This document shows positions 44,445-53,703 of a stretch of DNA of 64,000 nucleotides, one piece after another. The notes under the pieces are model-generated. The model had not been told where the DNA came from and ran no database searches. It was given only the letters and a program-made list of their open reading frames with translations. Numbering within the stretch: position 1 is the first letter of the stretch; each line of letters begins with the position of its first letter. The position numbers and the translations under genes are program-made. The DNA is from Extibacter muris (lineage in GTDB: Bacteria; Bacillota; Clostridia; Lachnospirales; Lachnospiraceae), in assembly GCF_004345005.1 (NCBI RefSeq), contig NZ_SMMX01000008.1:109505-173504 (forward strand), given 5' to 3'.

Positions 44445-45129
44445 ATGAAAAAGATATTTTTTGTCGAGGACGATAGAGAAATCGTGAAAAATCTTGCCCG
44501 GCTGCTGCGCTCAGAAGGCTTCCTGGTCAGCCATGCCTCTACACAGAGAGAAGCGCCGGTATGATTGCGGAGGGCAGATTCGATCTGGCCCTGGTGGACA
44601 TATCCCTGCCTGACGGCAATGGCTTTGCGGTCTGCACCGAAATCAGGCAGGCGCAAGATATACCGGACATCTTTCTGACGGCGTCCGGCGATGAGGCGAG
44701 TGTTGTGACCGGACTTAACATGGGCGCGGACGATTACATCACCAAGCCTTTCAGGCCGCGTGAACTGGTTGCCCGGATAGAAGCTGCCCTGCGCAAATCA
44801 GGGCGGCCCCGTCTGCGTTTGAAATATGCGGGCTTTCTGTAGATACGGCGGGCGGAATCGTATAAAAAGACGGCAAAGAGGTTTTCCTGTCCGCTTTGGA
44901 ATACCGCCTGCTCCTTGTCTTTATCAACAATCCTGAGAGTATTGTCACGAGGGACAGACTGTTGGATGAATTATGGGATGTTGCAGGCGAATTTGTCAAT
45001 AATAATACACTGACCGTCTATATCAAGCGGCTGCGGGAAAAGATTGAGGACAACCCTGCAGATCCGCATATTATCCTGACTGTCTGGGGCATAGGCTACA
45101 GGCTGGGAGGCAGCTATGTTTCGCAATAG
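44445..45129 (+). pseudogene. OmpR-family response regulator with several lesions
   Basis: AAAGGAG precedes MKKIFFVEDDREIVKNLARL (acidic pocket present). The frame breaks near 44555 and stops at 44562. It resumes as RFDLALVDISLPDGNGF (phospho-Asp) and ADDYITKPFRPRELVARIE, shifts again near 44815, meets TAA near 44863, and continues as the winged-helix output domain ALEYRLLLVFINNPES, TRDRLLDELWD, NNTLTVYIKRLREKIED. All parts of a 225-residue regulator are present, but at least three lesions prevent translation. It is paired with the kinase and ABC transporter downstream. Confidence 0.8.
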
Positions 45130-46035
45130 AGAGATCCGACGGCCGGAATCATGGCCCTTGTTTCCGCCGCCTTTGGTGCCGTATTTTTTACATTTACAAG
45201 GGCCCGATACAAAAGCATCGCACAGATTTCCGACCAGATCGACCTCGTGCTCCATAATGCAGATTATCTGTATATCAGTGAATCAGAAGAAGGCGAGCTT
45301 TCCATCCTGCAAAGTGAAATCACCAAAATGACGCTGCGTATCAGGGAACAGAACGAGGCCCTGAAAAAAGAGAAGAGCCACCTGGCGGAATCTCTTGCCG
45401 ATATCGCGCACCAGCTCCGTACGCCGCTTACTTCCGCAAATCTCATCCTGTCTCTGCTGAAGAATAACCCGGTAGAACAGGAACGGAAAGCGCTGCTCCG
45501 GGAGACGGAGGAACTGTTTATCCAGATGGAATGGCTCATCGCTTCCCTGCTCAAGCTGTCCCGTCTGGACGCAGGCATCGTAGTGTTCCGGATTGGGCCG
45601 GTTGACGTGGAAAGCCTCATAGATGCTTCGCTGCGCCCGTTCCTGATATCAATGGAACTGCACGATATACAGGTGCGGACGGACGTGCCGGCAGGAACGG
45701 TGGTGTCAGGCGATTCGGGGTGGCTTTCGGAAGCTGTGCAGAACATTCTGAAAAACTGTATTGAAGGTGCGGGCGATAACGGCAGGATAGAGATCGGCTG
45801 TTCCGATACCCCTCTCTATATGGAGATTACTCTCCGTGACAGTGGCAAGGGCATTGAGAAAGAAGACTTGCCCCATCTCTTTGACAGGTTTTACCGCGGA
45901 AAGAATTCTGATGCGTCAGGATATGGAATCGGGCTGGCCCTGTGCAAGACGATTATCACCCGTCAGGGTGGGACGGTAACCGCAAGAAGCCATCCCCAGG
46001 GCGTGGCCTTATTTACGATCCGATTCCCTAAGTGA
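45116..46035 (+). pseudogene. Sensor histidine kinase, N-terminal frameshift
   Basis: The normal start MFRNREIRR (45116, overlapping the regulator) breaks near 45142. The continuing frame reads ALVSAAFGAVFFTFTR, then an IAHQLRTPLTSANLIL phospho-His block and the ATPase motifs VQNILKNCIEGAG, DSGKGIEKEDLPHLF and GYGIGLALCKTII. The first transmembrane helix is largely lost. An ATG at 45151 could still make a 294-residue kinase core with one helix, so partial function cannot be excluded. By arrangement it belongs to regulator-kinase-ABC sets that answer antimicrobial peptides. Confidence 0.72.
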
Positions 46036-46041
46036 CGAATC

Positions 46042-46085
46042 AGTCACCAAAAAGTCACGAAGATGTAAGGGTACTGTTCTATTAT
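46042..46085 (+). promoter_or_regulatory. Direct-repeat operator and promoter of the ABC transporter
   Basis: AGTCAC occurs at 46042-46047 and 46053-46058, an 11-base spacing typical of OmpR-type binding sites. A TATTAT -10 candidate is at 46080-46085. The adjoining broken response regulator is the likely former activator. Confidence 0.5.
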
Positions 46086-46155
46086 ATGAGTAAGTTCAGG
46101 ACCGGCCGGATCCACAGGCGGGGATTGGACAGATTTATAGAAGGAGGCTCACATA

Positions 46156-46842
46156 ATGGAGTTTTTAAAAGTTGCAGATCTGTGCAAGGTATACGGCAAA
46201 GGTGATAGCCAGGTCACTGCATTGGACCATGTATCGCTTACTATAGGAAAAGGGGAGTTTACCGCAATCATCGGTTCCTCAGGTTCTGGCAAGTCCACAC
46301 TGCTTCATGCCATTGCCGGCGTGGATGTGCCGACGGGAGGAAAGGTGTATCTGAACGGGCAGGATGTATATGCACAGAGCAATGAGAATCTGGCTGTTTT
46401 CCGCAGGCGGCAGGTCGGTCTCATCTATCAGTTCCACAATCTCATCCCTACGTTGAACGTGGTGGAGAATATTACGCTGCCGATTCTGATGGATAAGCGG
46501 AAAGTGAACAGGGAACGGCTGGACGATCTGCTGGAACTGCTCGGCCTGCAAGGAAGGAAAGCCCATCTGCCCAACCAGCTTTCCGGCGGCCAGCAGCAGC
46601 GCGTCGCCATCGGCCGTGCCCTGATGAACGCGCCCCAGGTCTGCCTGGCCGATGAACCGACAGGAAGCTTGGACAGCCGTAACGGACAGGAAATCATCCG
46701 TCTGCTGAAAGAAAGCAACCAGAAGTATGGGCAGACTTTGATTCTCGTCACCCATGACGAGAACATCGCCTTGCAGGCGGACCGCATCATCGCCATCGCA
46801 GATGGGAGAATAGTGCGGGACGAGAGGCAGGTGTCGAGATGA
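46156..46842 (+). CDS. ABC transporter ATPase (MacB/LolD type)
   Basis: A 228-residue ATPase, complete: Walker A GSSGSGKSTLLHAIAG, Q-loop YQFHNLIPTLNVVEN, signature LSGGQQQRVAIGRALM, Walker B VCLADEPTGSLD and the H-loop VTHDEN. It pairs with the FtsX-like permease gene that overlaps it by 4 bases (ATGA). Such pairs export or remove antimicrobial peptides. The partner permease is broken, so the intact ATPase may be an orphan. AGAAGGAGG precedes the ATG. Confidence 0.9.
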   Translation: MEFLKVADLCKVYGKGDSQVTALDHVSLTIGKGEFTAIIGSSGSGKSTLLHAIAGVDVPTGGKVYLNGQDVYAQSNENLAVFRRRQVGLIYQFHNLIPTLNVVENITLPILMDKRKVNRERLDDLLELLGLQGRKAHLPNQLSGGQQQRVAIGRALMNAPQVCLADEPTGSLDSRNGQEIIRLLKESNQKYGQTLILVTHDENIALQADRIIAIADGRIVRDERQVSR

Positions 46843-48744
46843 TGAACATCTTTCATAAAGTTGCGTACCAGGGGCTGAAGAAAGGCCGCACACGGACCTT
46901 CGTCACAATCATCGGGGTAGCGCTGTCCGCGGCTATGATTACGGCGGTTGCCACATTTGCCGTATCGCTGCAGAACTATGTCATTAACGGGGCAATAGCA
47001 AAACCTTTGACACACTGCCCGTGTCTCTGATTACAGGCATCTGCCAGAGGCCCGCTTTTGAAGAGATTGCAGCTCCCGGCTATACGCTGATAACAAAGGC
47101 AGATGCAGCAGCTTCGTCGCACGGCTTCAGTACCTTTGTCACGCTGAAGAACCCGGCAGAGGTCCATGCATATGCAGAAGAGGTTGCAGAAGGACATGAT
47201 TATTTCCTGAACGATGATGTACTGCGTTTCATGGGTTTTTCGGATGATAAGCTGTTTAATGCGCTGCTCTATGCGGCCGGGGGCATACTGGTAGCACTCG
47301 TGATGCTCGGTTCCGTGTTCCTGATCTATAATTCGTTCCATATATCGTTAAACGAACGGACGCACCAGTTCGGTATTCTTATGTCCGCAGGAGCCACGGA
47401 AAAGCAGCTGCGTAATTCTGTCCTGTTTGAGGGGCTCTGCATCGGTGCTGTCGGTATTCCGCTTGGCATGCTCATTGGCATTCCAAGCATCTGGCTTGTT
47501 CTTTCGCTGGTATCTAAGAACTTCACAAACATTCTGTATGACAACGTACAGCTGACGTTGAAGGTATCGGTTCCAGCCCTTGTAGCTGCAGCAGTTATCA
47601 GCCTGGCTACTATTTTGAAGATAAAGAACTTTAAGAGAAATAAGCGGCGTTACAGAAGCATCGTCCTGTCACTTACGTTAAGCGTCGTGCTGTTCGTGTC
47701 TGCAGGTGCTTTCCGGACCTATCTGGGCCAGATGGGAGAACGGTCGTCTGTGGAAATCGACGGTGATATTTTATTCTATACAAAGGATATGAAAGAAAAT
47801 GACGTGCTCCGGCTCTATGACGATCTGGAGAGAGCGGATGGAATCACCAAAAGCAACTATCAGGCGCTCGCTACTTATTCCTGCGAGGTGGACAAAAGCA
47901 GCCTTACCAGGGAATTCTGGGACAGCTGCCAGGAGACTGCCGGCATGGATGGGACAGGTGAGACAGCAGATCTTAAGATGGATGTCCAGTTCATTGAAGA
48001 TGGCATCTACAAAGAATTCATTGATAGCCTCGGCCATCCGGCGGACAGTCTAAGACGATCCACGCGACATTTGCAGATACGTATCCGCTGGATCCTCCGC
48101 CGGTGGAGCCGTCTGAAGCGAAGGGATACACTTTCAGGGCGGTCGTCCCTTACAGCATGAAGTCCCAGTTTGATATGCTGGGCGCCCCTGAGAAGCTGGG
48201 CCTGACATTCTGGTCAGATAATCCGGGGAAGTCTGTGGAGCAGATGAAGACGATAATCGACGGGACATGCGTCACCTCCGGGTATACTTTATATAATGTC
48301 CATCAGTTGCTTGAGGAGAGCCGGAATATTTTGTTTATCGTCAATCTGTTTACTGCTATCTTTGTCATTATGATGACGCTGATTGCAGTCGCGAATGTAT
48401 TCAACACTATCTCTACCAACATCAAGCTGCGTAGACGGGAGCTTGCCATGCTGCGTTCCGTGGGCATGGCCGAGCGGGATTTCAATAAGATGATACGCTT
48501 CGAGTGTGCGCTCTATGGATATCGGACCATGCTGATCGGTCTTCCTGCTGCCGGGATTCTGTCATGGCTTATCTATGTAGGGATAGACGCCGGCGGCGGG
48601 CAGGTCAGGTATGTATTTCCGTGGTCCAGCATCGGAGTCAGCATATTGGGCGTGTTCCTGGTCATATTCATTACAATGCTGTACGTTGTCAGCAAGATAA
48701 AGAAAGAGAACATTATTGATGCACTTCGGGATGATATGATCTGA
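46839..48744 (+). pseudogene. FtsX/MacB-type ABC permease with several deletions
   Basis: It begins MMNIFHKVAYQGLKKGRTRT and the first helix GVALSAAMITAVATFAVS. The extracellular part is cut: a frame-breaking deletion near 47000 (TGA at 47028), then LPVSLITG joined straight to ICQRPAFEEIAAPGYTL. Helices GGILVALVMLGSVFLIYNSF and the second half follow; another deletion near 48045 shifts the frame before YPLDPPPVEPSEAKGY. The last helices (NILFIVNLFTAIFVIMMTLI) and DALRDDMI end it. About 630 of an expected 800 or more codons remain. Non-functional. Confidence 0.78.
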
Positions 48745-48778
48745 ATTTGTACAGACAGCCGGAAAGGGATGGATGGAC

Positions 48779-49230
48779 ATGAAGAAAAAGCAGAGAAACG
48801 CTTGATGAAAGGGTCAGGGACGCCCGTAGTGCAGAAGGCTATACTGCATGTATGGAACTGCCGCGGTTTTATATAAAGGCCGCCATATGTGCAGAGGACC
48901 ACAGGCTCAAGGACCACTGCGGAATCGACCCTCTTGCGGTCGCCCGTGCCGCATGGACAGATATAAAGGCGGGAGCATTCGTGGAAGGCGAAAGCACCAT
49001 CACCCAGCAGCTTGTCAAGAACCTGCTGTTTACAGAGGATAAAAAGATGGAACGGAAGGCCGCAGAAGTATTTGCAGCTGCTGGCAGGAGTTCCAAATGC
49101 ACCATCTCTCTGCTCTCCGGATACGGACAAGGAGGCGGCCAGGCGGCGTACGGTCCAGGTGCTGGAAAGTATGGTGTGCCAGAAGATAATCACTCAGGAA
49201 GAGGCAGAGAGAATAGAAAATAGAAAATAG
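48779..49230 (+). pseudogene. Peptidoglycan transglycosylase, truncated
   Basis: A start MKKKQRNA stops at once (TGA near 48803). The other frame carries the glycosyltransferase-51 motifs IKAAICAEDHRLKDHCGID (catalytic Glu in the EDH motif) and FVEGESTITQQLVKNLL. Near 49085 a deletion shifts the frame, and only the C-terminal tail (RRRTVQVLESMVCQKII, to 49230) resumes. It resembles a small monofunctional biosynthetic transglycosylase, of which more than a third is missing. Confidence 0.72.
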
Positions 49231-49260
49231 CGACGGCTAAGCTGCCAGGCATATTATAAA

Positions 49261-49303
49261 AAAAGTACAGAACAAACATTCGAGTTTGCTCTGTACTTTT
49301 TTC
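49261..49303. terminator. Bidirectional terminator before uvrB
   Basis: AGTACAGAACAAAC (49264-49277) pairs, with one mismatch, with GTTTGCTCTGTACT (49284-49297), flanked by A and T runs. A TATAAT box at 49315-49320 follows and is the likely -10 of uvrB. Confidence 0.78.
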
Positions 49304-49381
49304 ATGCCATCTGATATAATCTTATCTAGTTGCAGGAATAATACATGTAATTACAAATGCATTCATAAAGGAGGAGCTTTC

Positions 49382-49654
49382 GTGGATCATTTTGAATTGG
49401 TATCTGAATACAAGCCGACCGGCGATCAGCCCCAGGCTATAGCCGAACTGGCAGCAGGATTTAAGGAAGGAAATCAGTGTCAGACGCTTCTCGGCGTCAC
49501 CGGCTCCGGTAAGACCTTTACGATGGCCAATGTCATACAGGAATTGAACAAGCCGACATTGATTATTGCACATAATAAGACATTGGCGGCACAGCTTTAC
49601 GGAGAGTTCAAGGAATTCTTCCCGAATAATGCGGTGGAGTATTTCGTCAGCTAG
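49382..49654 (+). pseudogene. uvrB: Excinuclease ABC subunit B, cut after 90 residues by an element
   Basis: GTG start after AAAGGAGGAG. The protein opens [20 protein letters not shown], with Walker [18 protein letters not shown] and [20 protein letters not shown], exactly as UvrB, then ends EYFVS-stop where UvrB normally continues with a tyrosine-rich YYDYYQP block. The stop TAG is created at about 49652 by unrelated sequence. The remaining roughly 570 codons should lie beyond the far end of the inserted element. Nucleotide excision repair would be impaired unless another copy exists or the element excises. Confidence 0.9.
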
Positions 49655-49857
49655 TCTGTCTGGGAGTGAAAAAGCGTGATATTTCGTGCTTTTTCGTGCT
49701 GTTTGGTACGGATTTTGCGGATGAAATGGTAGGATACGGACTAGATGATATTAGGTGGACAAATGGAATTTGTGACTTTTTGTAGGAAAAATTCGTAATG
49801 AAAAATTAAGCTCACGATAATTATAGAATATATTATTTATAAGGAATAAAAATATGG

Positions 49858-49863
49858 TATAAT
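49858..49863 (+). promoter_or_regulatory. -10 box of the AT-rich cargo operon
   Basis: TATAAT at 49858-49863 lies 44 bases before the first cargo gene, within a very AT-rich stretch. No good -35 hexamer is found at the right spacing. Confidence 0.5.
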
Positions 49864-49906
49864 ATCCCAAACAGCTATAATTTGAGCTTTGGATGGAGGA
49901 GATTGT

Positions 49907-50125
49907 ATGGAGAAAATTGATATTTCCAAATTCAGGCTCAATAGCGTGTATTATTACGTTGATCAAAAAATTATATTGCTTAAGATATTTGAAGACATTC
50001 AGATGGTAAAGATAAAATTCTTCACAACAGAAATGGAACGTATTGTTGATGTGAAGCTGATTTCTTTGAAACCTATTTGTGAGAGGTCAATATCAATTAA
50101 GCTATTGGGCGGTGGAACGGGATGA
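49907..50125 (+). CDS. Small cargo protein, first gene of the Rad50-like cluster
   Basis: A 72-residue protein rich in beta-strand-forming residues (SVYYYVDQKIILLKIF, DVKLISLKPICE) that may form a small SH3-like barrel. No family is recognised with confidence. GGAGGAG stands 5-6 bases before ATG 49907. Its stop overlaps the start of the next gene (ATGA), so the two are translationally coupled and the product probably acts with the downstream nuclease-like protein. Confidence 0.6.
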   Translation: MEKIDISKFRLNSVYYYVDQKIILLKIFEDIQMVKIKFFTTEMERIVDVKLISLKPICERSISIKLLGGGTG

Positions 50126-51075
50126 TTTTAGATTTTTATGAAGGAAAATTAGATGGTGATACATGGGAAGATTTATGCCAATCATGTTATAGAATTAAAT
50201 ATCAGGAACAACATTATACGGAAATACCAGCAACGCAAGGTGGTGATGCGGGTATTGAAGGGTTTACTCGAACTGGTATAGTAAATCAATGCTATTATCC
50301 AGAGAGAGAGTATTCTGATGATGAAATATATAATCATCAAAGAGATAAAATGACAGCAGATATAGGGAAACTGCTCAAGGATAAGTATAAAAAGCGTTTG
50401 AATCAATTGGGTGTTCCACTCATACATGAGTGGCATTTTGTTATACCGTTTTATAAGGATTCGAGAATTCTTCAGCATGCTGAAACAAAAAGACAAGAAG
50501 TTTTAAAATGTAAAAAAGATAATCCATCACAATATGACTATATAGCGGATGACTTTATCATAGTAATAAAACAAGCAGAGGATTTTAGATTTGAAATAAC
50601 AAGAAGCATAAGGAATTCATTGACAGATGCTAAGTTAAACTTGGCTGTTAGAGAAGTTAAAGCTGTTGATTGGGAAAAATGTGATTCTGAAAAGACTAAT
50701 AATATAAAAAGAAAAGTTAAAGCGGTGATGAATGATATAGATGAAGAGGATGAAGGATTTAAGCAGGTAATAGCTACTTATATAGAGGCATATATAAAAG
50801 GCATGGAAATATTGCGAATGCTACGAGTATCATATGCGGAAATATATGAAGATGTCTATGGATTAGAGCAAGCATATAAAAAGCAAGTTTCTCTAAAAAC
50901 GTGCATGAACACAGATAAGAGTTTAAATATTAAGATCTTTAATGAGATTTTAGAAGATTTTGAGAAACAGTTGAGAGAAACATGTCAGTATTTTACAGTT
51001 GCCTCTATTTTTGAACTTAAAACAGATATTATTAGTATGTGGTTGGCAGATTGTTCAATGCAGTTTAGGAAGTAG
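50122..51075 (+). CDS. Predicted restriction-endonuclease-fold effector
   Basis: A 317-residue protein. Residues 10-60 carry a restriction-nuclease-like motif series: WEDLCQSCYRIKY, then GGDAGIEGF (D42, E46) and IVNQCYYPE (Q56, Y58). In active PD-(D/E)xK enzymes of this pattern the last position is usually QxK; here it is QxY, so catalysis may be altered or absent. The remaining residues (about 70-317) are mostly helical and charged, as expected of a C-terminal domain that docks on a partner ATPase. It is the likely effector of the cluster. Fold assignment is by motif only. Confidence 0.55.
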   Translation: MILDFYEGKLDGDTWEDLCQSCYRIKYQEQHYTEIPATQGGDAGIEGFTRTGIVNQCYYPEREYSDDEIYNHQRDKMTADIGKLLKDKYKKRLNQLGVPLIHEWHFVIPFYKDSRILQHAETKRQEVLKCKKDNPSQYDYIADDFIIVIKQAEDFRFEITRSIRNSLTDAKLNLAVREVKAVDWEKCDSEKTNNIKRKVKAVMNDIDEEDEGFKQVIATYIEAYIKGMEILRMLRVSYAEIYEDVYGLEQAYKKQVSLKTCMNTDKSLNIKIFNEILEDFEKQLRETCQYFTVASIFELKTDIISMWLADCSMQFRK

Positions 51076-51085
51076 GGATACTATT

Positions 51086-51565
51086 ATGGATAATTATTTA
51101 TTGACTAATGAGATAATTTTTGATTCTAAGCCAGATGCGGTTCCTTACAATTACAGAATTAGTTATAAGATTGCACAGATTTGTTTAATTATTGCAAAAA
51201 CTTGTAGTGGAAGAGCAGGATGTTCTTTGGTTAAATTACATATTATTTCTAATGCTTTGAATACTAAAGAATGTATGCAGGCGTTAGAAGAATATGTTAA
51301 TGAAAAAATGTCATTTATGCTTGTAAGATTTGATCCGGCAGTAAATAGAGCTATAAAATATGCAATAGCTGATAAACTAGTTAGTCAATTAAAAAATGGT
51401 ACTTTTAAATTGACTGATACGGGAAAAGAATTGGTAAAAAAAATTGATAAAGAAGATATTTTGCAAGAGGAAAAAATATTTTTGAAAGAATTAGGTCTTA
51501 AATTAACAAATGATAAGATTGAGCAATTGATGTCTTTGTGGAGGTACAAGAATGCTGAGAGTTGA
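51086..51565 (+). CDS. Winged-helix-like middle component
   Basis: A 159-residue protein with a probable winged-helix core: ISYKIAQICLIIAKTCSG, then SLVKLHIISNAL, then KYAIADKLVSQLKNGTFKL and LTDTGKELVKKI. Small helix-turn-helix-like proteins encoded between an effector and a Rad50-like ATPase are the hallmark 'middle component' of ABC-three-component systems, and that role is inferred. It starts 10 bases after the previous gene and overlaps the ATPase gene by 14 bases. Confidence 0.55.
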   Translation: MDNYLLTNEIIFDSKPDAVPYNYRISYKIAQICLIIAKTCSGRAGCSLVKLHIISNALNTKECMQALEEYVNEKMSFMLVRFDPAVNRAIKYAIADKLVSQLKNGTFKLTDTGKELVKKIDKEDILQEEKIFLKELGLKLTNDKIEQLMSLWRYKNAES

Positions 51566-53570
51566 TAGATTAAGAGTAGAGATACAAACTGAGGAAGGCT
51601 TGTATGGTGTTGATGAAAAATTTAATGATGGTCTAAATTTCTTAGCAAGCGGAGATAATACCTGCGGAAAAAGTTCGATTCTTGAGGCAGTATATTACTG
51701 TTTAGGATTTGAAGAAATTATAGGTGGAAAAGGAGAAAAGGTTTTAACATCTGTTTACAAAACTTTTATTGAAAGTGGCGATAAAAAGCTGTATGTATTA
51801 GAAGCGAAAATTTATTTACAAATATCTAATGGAAGCGAAGTGGTTACTTTATATCGAGTAGCCAAAATGGATAATAGAGATACAAAATTGATTACTGTTT
51901 ATTATTCTGAATTAGATAATATAAGAGATGCTACTCTTGTGGAGGACACATACGTTCATATGCCCAATTCAGCAGTCTATACACAAGGATTTCATAGATT
52001 TTTAGAAAAATTCTTACATTTAGAGCTTCCAATAGTTCCGGCAACAGATGGAAACCAGAGAAAGTTATATTTGCAGTTACTTTTTTCATGTATGTTTATA
52101 GAACAAAAGCATGGTTGGGCAGATATTTTTTCAGGAATGCCAATTTTAGGAATAAAGGATTCGAAAAAGCGTGTACTTGAGTTTGTTATGAAATTAGATA
52201 CATTAAGTAATGAAAAGAAGAAAGATTCTTTAAAAACAAAAGAAATTAGGATAAGAAGTGAATGGGAACTATTGGTTAAAGAAATTTTTAATGCTGTAGG
52301 AAGGGAGACGTGTGAAATTCTTGGAGTACCATTAAAGCCAAGCGTTTTAACTAAAATAGACTTAACTGGAATTCACATATTAAAAAATAAGCAGAATATT
52401 GATGAATATATAAACGGGCTGAGAAAGGAATATAAAGAAATTGATAATATTAAGCCAAAAGTAGTTGATAATTTTGAAGAATTGCAGGAGGAATTAAATT
52501 CTACTGAGAAAACCATAGAGGAGTATGAAGATACTACAAGATGGTTTAGAGAGCATATACTGCAAGAGAAAGCAGCAATTCAAGTATTAGACAACAATCT
52601 CGAAATTATTGAAAATGATTTAAGGAATAATAAAGATGCTGCAAGATTGAGAGATTTAGGTTCACAATTAAATTGCTTAACTTCCAAAGATATATGTCCG
52701 GTGTGTCATCAACCGATTAATGATTCTCTTTTGCCTTCACTAGAAGGCGTGGAAATCATGAGTATAGATGAAAATATTCGTCATTTAGAAGCACAAAAGG
52801 TAATGTTGAATTACGCAAAAGAAAGCCATAAGCATAGTAGAGATGATATGGATCAGAAAATCCAAAATCTTCAAGGAAAAATATTTACTTTAAGAAGATT
52901 AGCGAAAACATTACGTAGTGATTTATACGCTGTGGATGATAGTTTATCGGAATCTTTAGTATATAAGAAAATTGAATTACAAACGAGAATTGATCAATTG
53001 GAAGATTTGAAAAACTTTATTGAAAATAAAAAGGAGAGATTCGAAGAATTATCAGATGATTGGAAGGGATACTTAAAGGAAAAGAAGGAAATTCCTAGTA
53101 GTAAATTTTCTGCTAAAGATTTTGAAAAATTGAAATTATTGCGTGATAAATTTGTGATAAATTTGATGACCTATGGATATAAGAGCGTTATAGATATGCA
53201 AGAAATAAATATATCTGAGGAAAGTTATTTACCAGTTATTGAAAAATTTGATATGAAATTTGATTCTTCTGCGAGTGATAATATTAGAGGTATTTGGGCT
53301 TATACGATAGCCTTGATGCAGGTGTCTATGGTAAAAGGAGGTAACCATCCAACAGTCTTAATTTTTGATGAACCCGTACAACATAGCATTGTGCCAAAGG
53401 ATATGGAAAAATTTTTTGAAAGTATCTTATCGTTAGGAAATAATTGTCAAACAATAATAGGCATCACTGTGAAAGATAGCGATACGAAAAAAGCCATTGA
53501 TAAATTAAAAGAAGGAACATATAATTTAATCGAAGTTAAAAATAAAGCATTTCAAAAATTGGACGCATAG
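51552..53570 (+). CDS. SMC/Rad50-like ATPase of a candidate ABC-3C system
   Basis: A 672-residue SMC-like ATPase. Walker A is SGDNTCGKSSILEAVYY (about 33-49). Long charged helices flank a zinc-hook-type motif DICPVCHQPIND (about residues 380-391), and the C-terminal part has Walker B TVLIFDEPVQHS (about 600). This is the layout of Rad50-type ATPases, about half their size, as in ABC-3C and related defence systems. It overlaps the middle-component gene and is followed by a terminator. Very AT-rich codon use marks it as foreign relative to the rest of the element. Confidence 0.8.
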   Translation: MLRVDRLRVEIQTEEGLYGVDEKFNDGLNFLASGDNTCGKSSILEAVYYCLGFEEIIGGKGEKVLTSVYKTFIESGDKKLYVLEAKIYLQISNGSEVVTLYRVAKMDNRDTKLITVYYSELDNIRDATLVEDTYVHMPNSAVYTQGFHRFLEKFLHLELPIVPATDGNQRKLYLQLLFSCMFIEQKHGWADIFSGMPILGIKDSKKRVLEFVMKLDTLSNEKKKDSLKTKEIRIRSEWELLVKEIFNAVGRETCEILGVPLKPSVLTKIDLTGIHILKNKQNIDEYINGLRKEYKEIDNIKPKVVDNFEELQEELNSTEKTIEEYEDTTRWFREHILQEKAAIQVLDNNLEIIENDLRNNKDAARLRDLGSQLNCLTSKDICPVCHQPINDSLLPSLEGVEIMSIDENIRHLEAQKVMLNYAKESHKHSRDDMDQKIQNLQGKIFTLRRLAKTLRSDLYAVDDSLSESLVYKKIELQTRIDQLEDLKNFIENKKERFEELSDDWKGYLKEKKEIPSSKFSAKDFEKLKLLRDKFVINLMTYGYKSVIDMQEINISEESYLPVIEKFDMKFDSSASDNIRGIWAYTIALMQVSMVKGGNHPTVLIFDEPVQHSIVPKDMEKFFESILSLGNNCQTIIGITVKDSDTKKAIDKLKEGTYNLIEVKNKAFQKLDA

Positions 53571-53590
53571 TTACAAAAGAATTACATACC

Positions 53591-53627
53591 CCGATTGGTT
53601 TTCATTACGAGAATCAATCGGTTTTTT
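53591..53627 (+). terminator. Terminator of the cargo operon
   Basis: CCGATTG (53591-53597) pairs with CAATCGG (53615-53621), followed by a run of six Ts. A further weak hairpin (TAGCCATTCC with GGAGTGGCTA, about 53647-53674) precedes parA. Confidence 0.7.
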
Positions 53628-53703
53628 ATGCCTAAATTTCCGTACATAGCCATTCCCCACAAAGGAGTGGCTATTAAATTTTTCAGGAAAGGAGGAATCC
53701 GTA

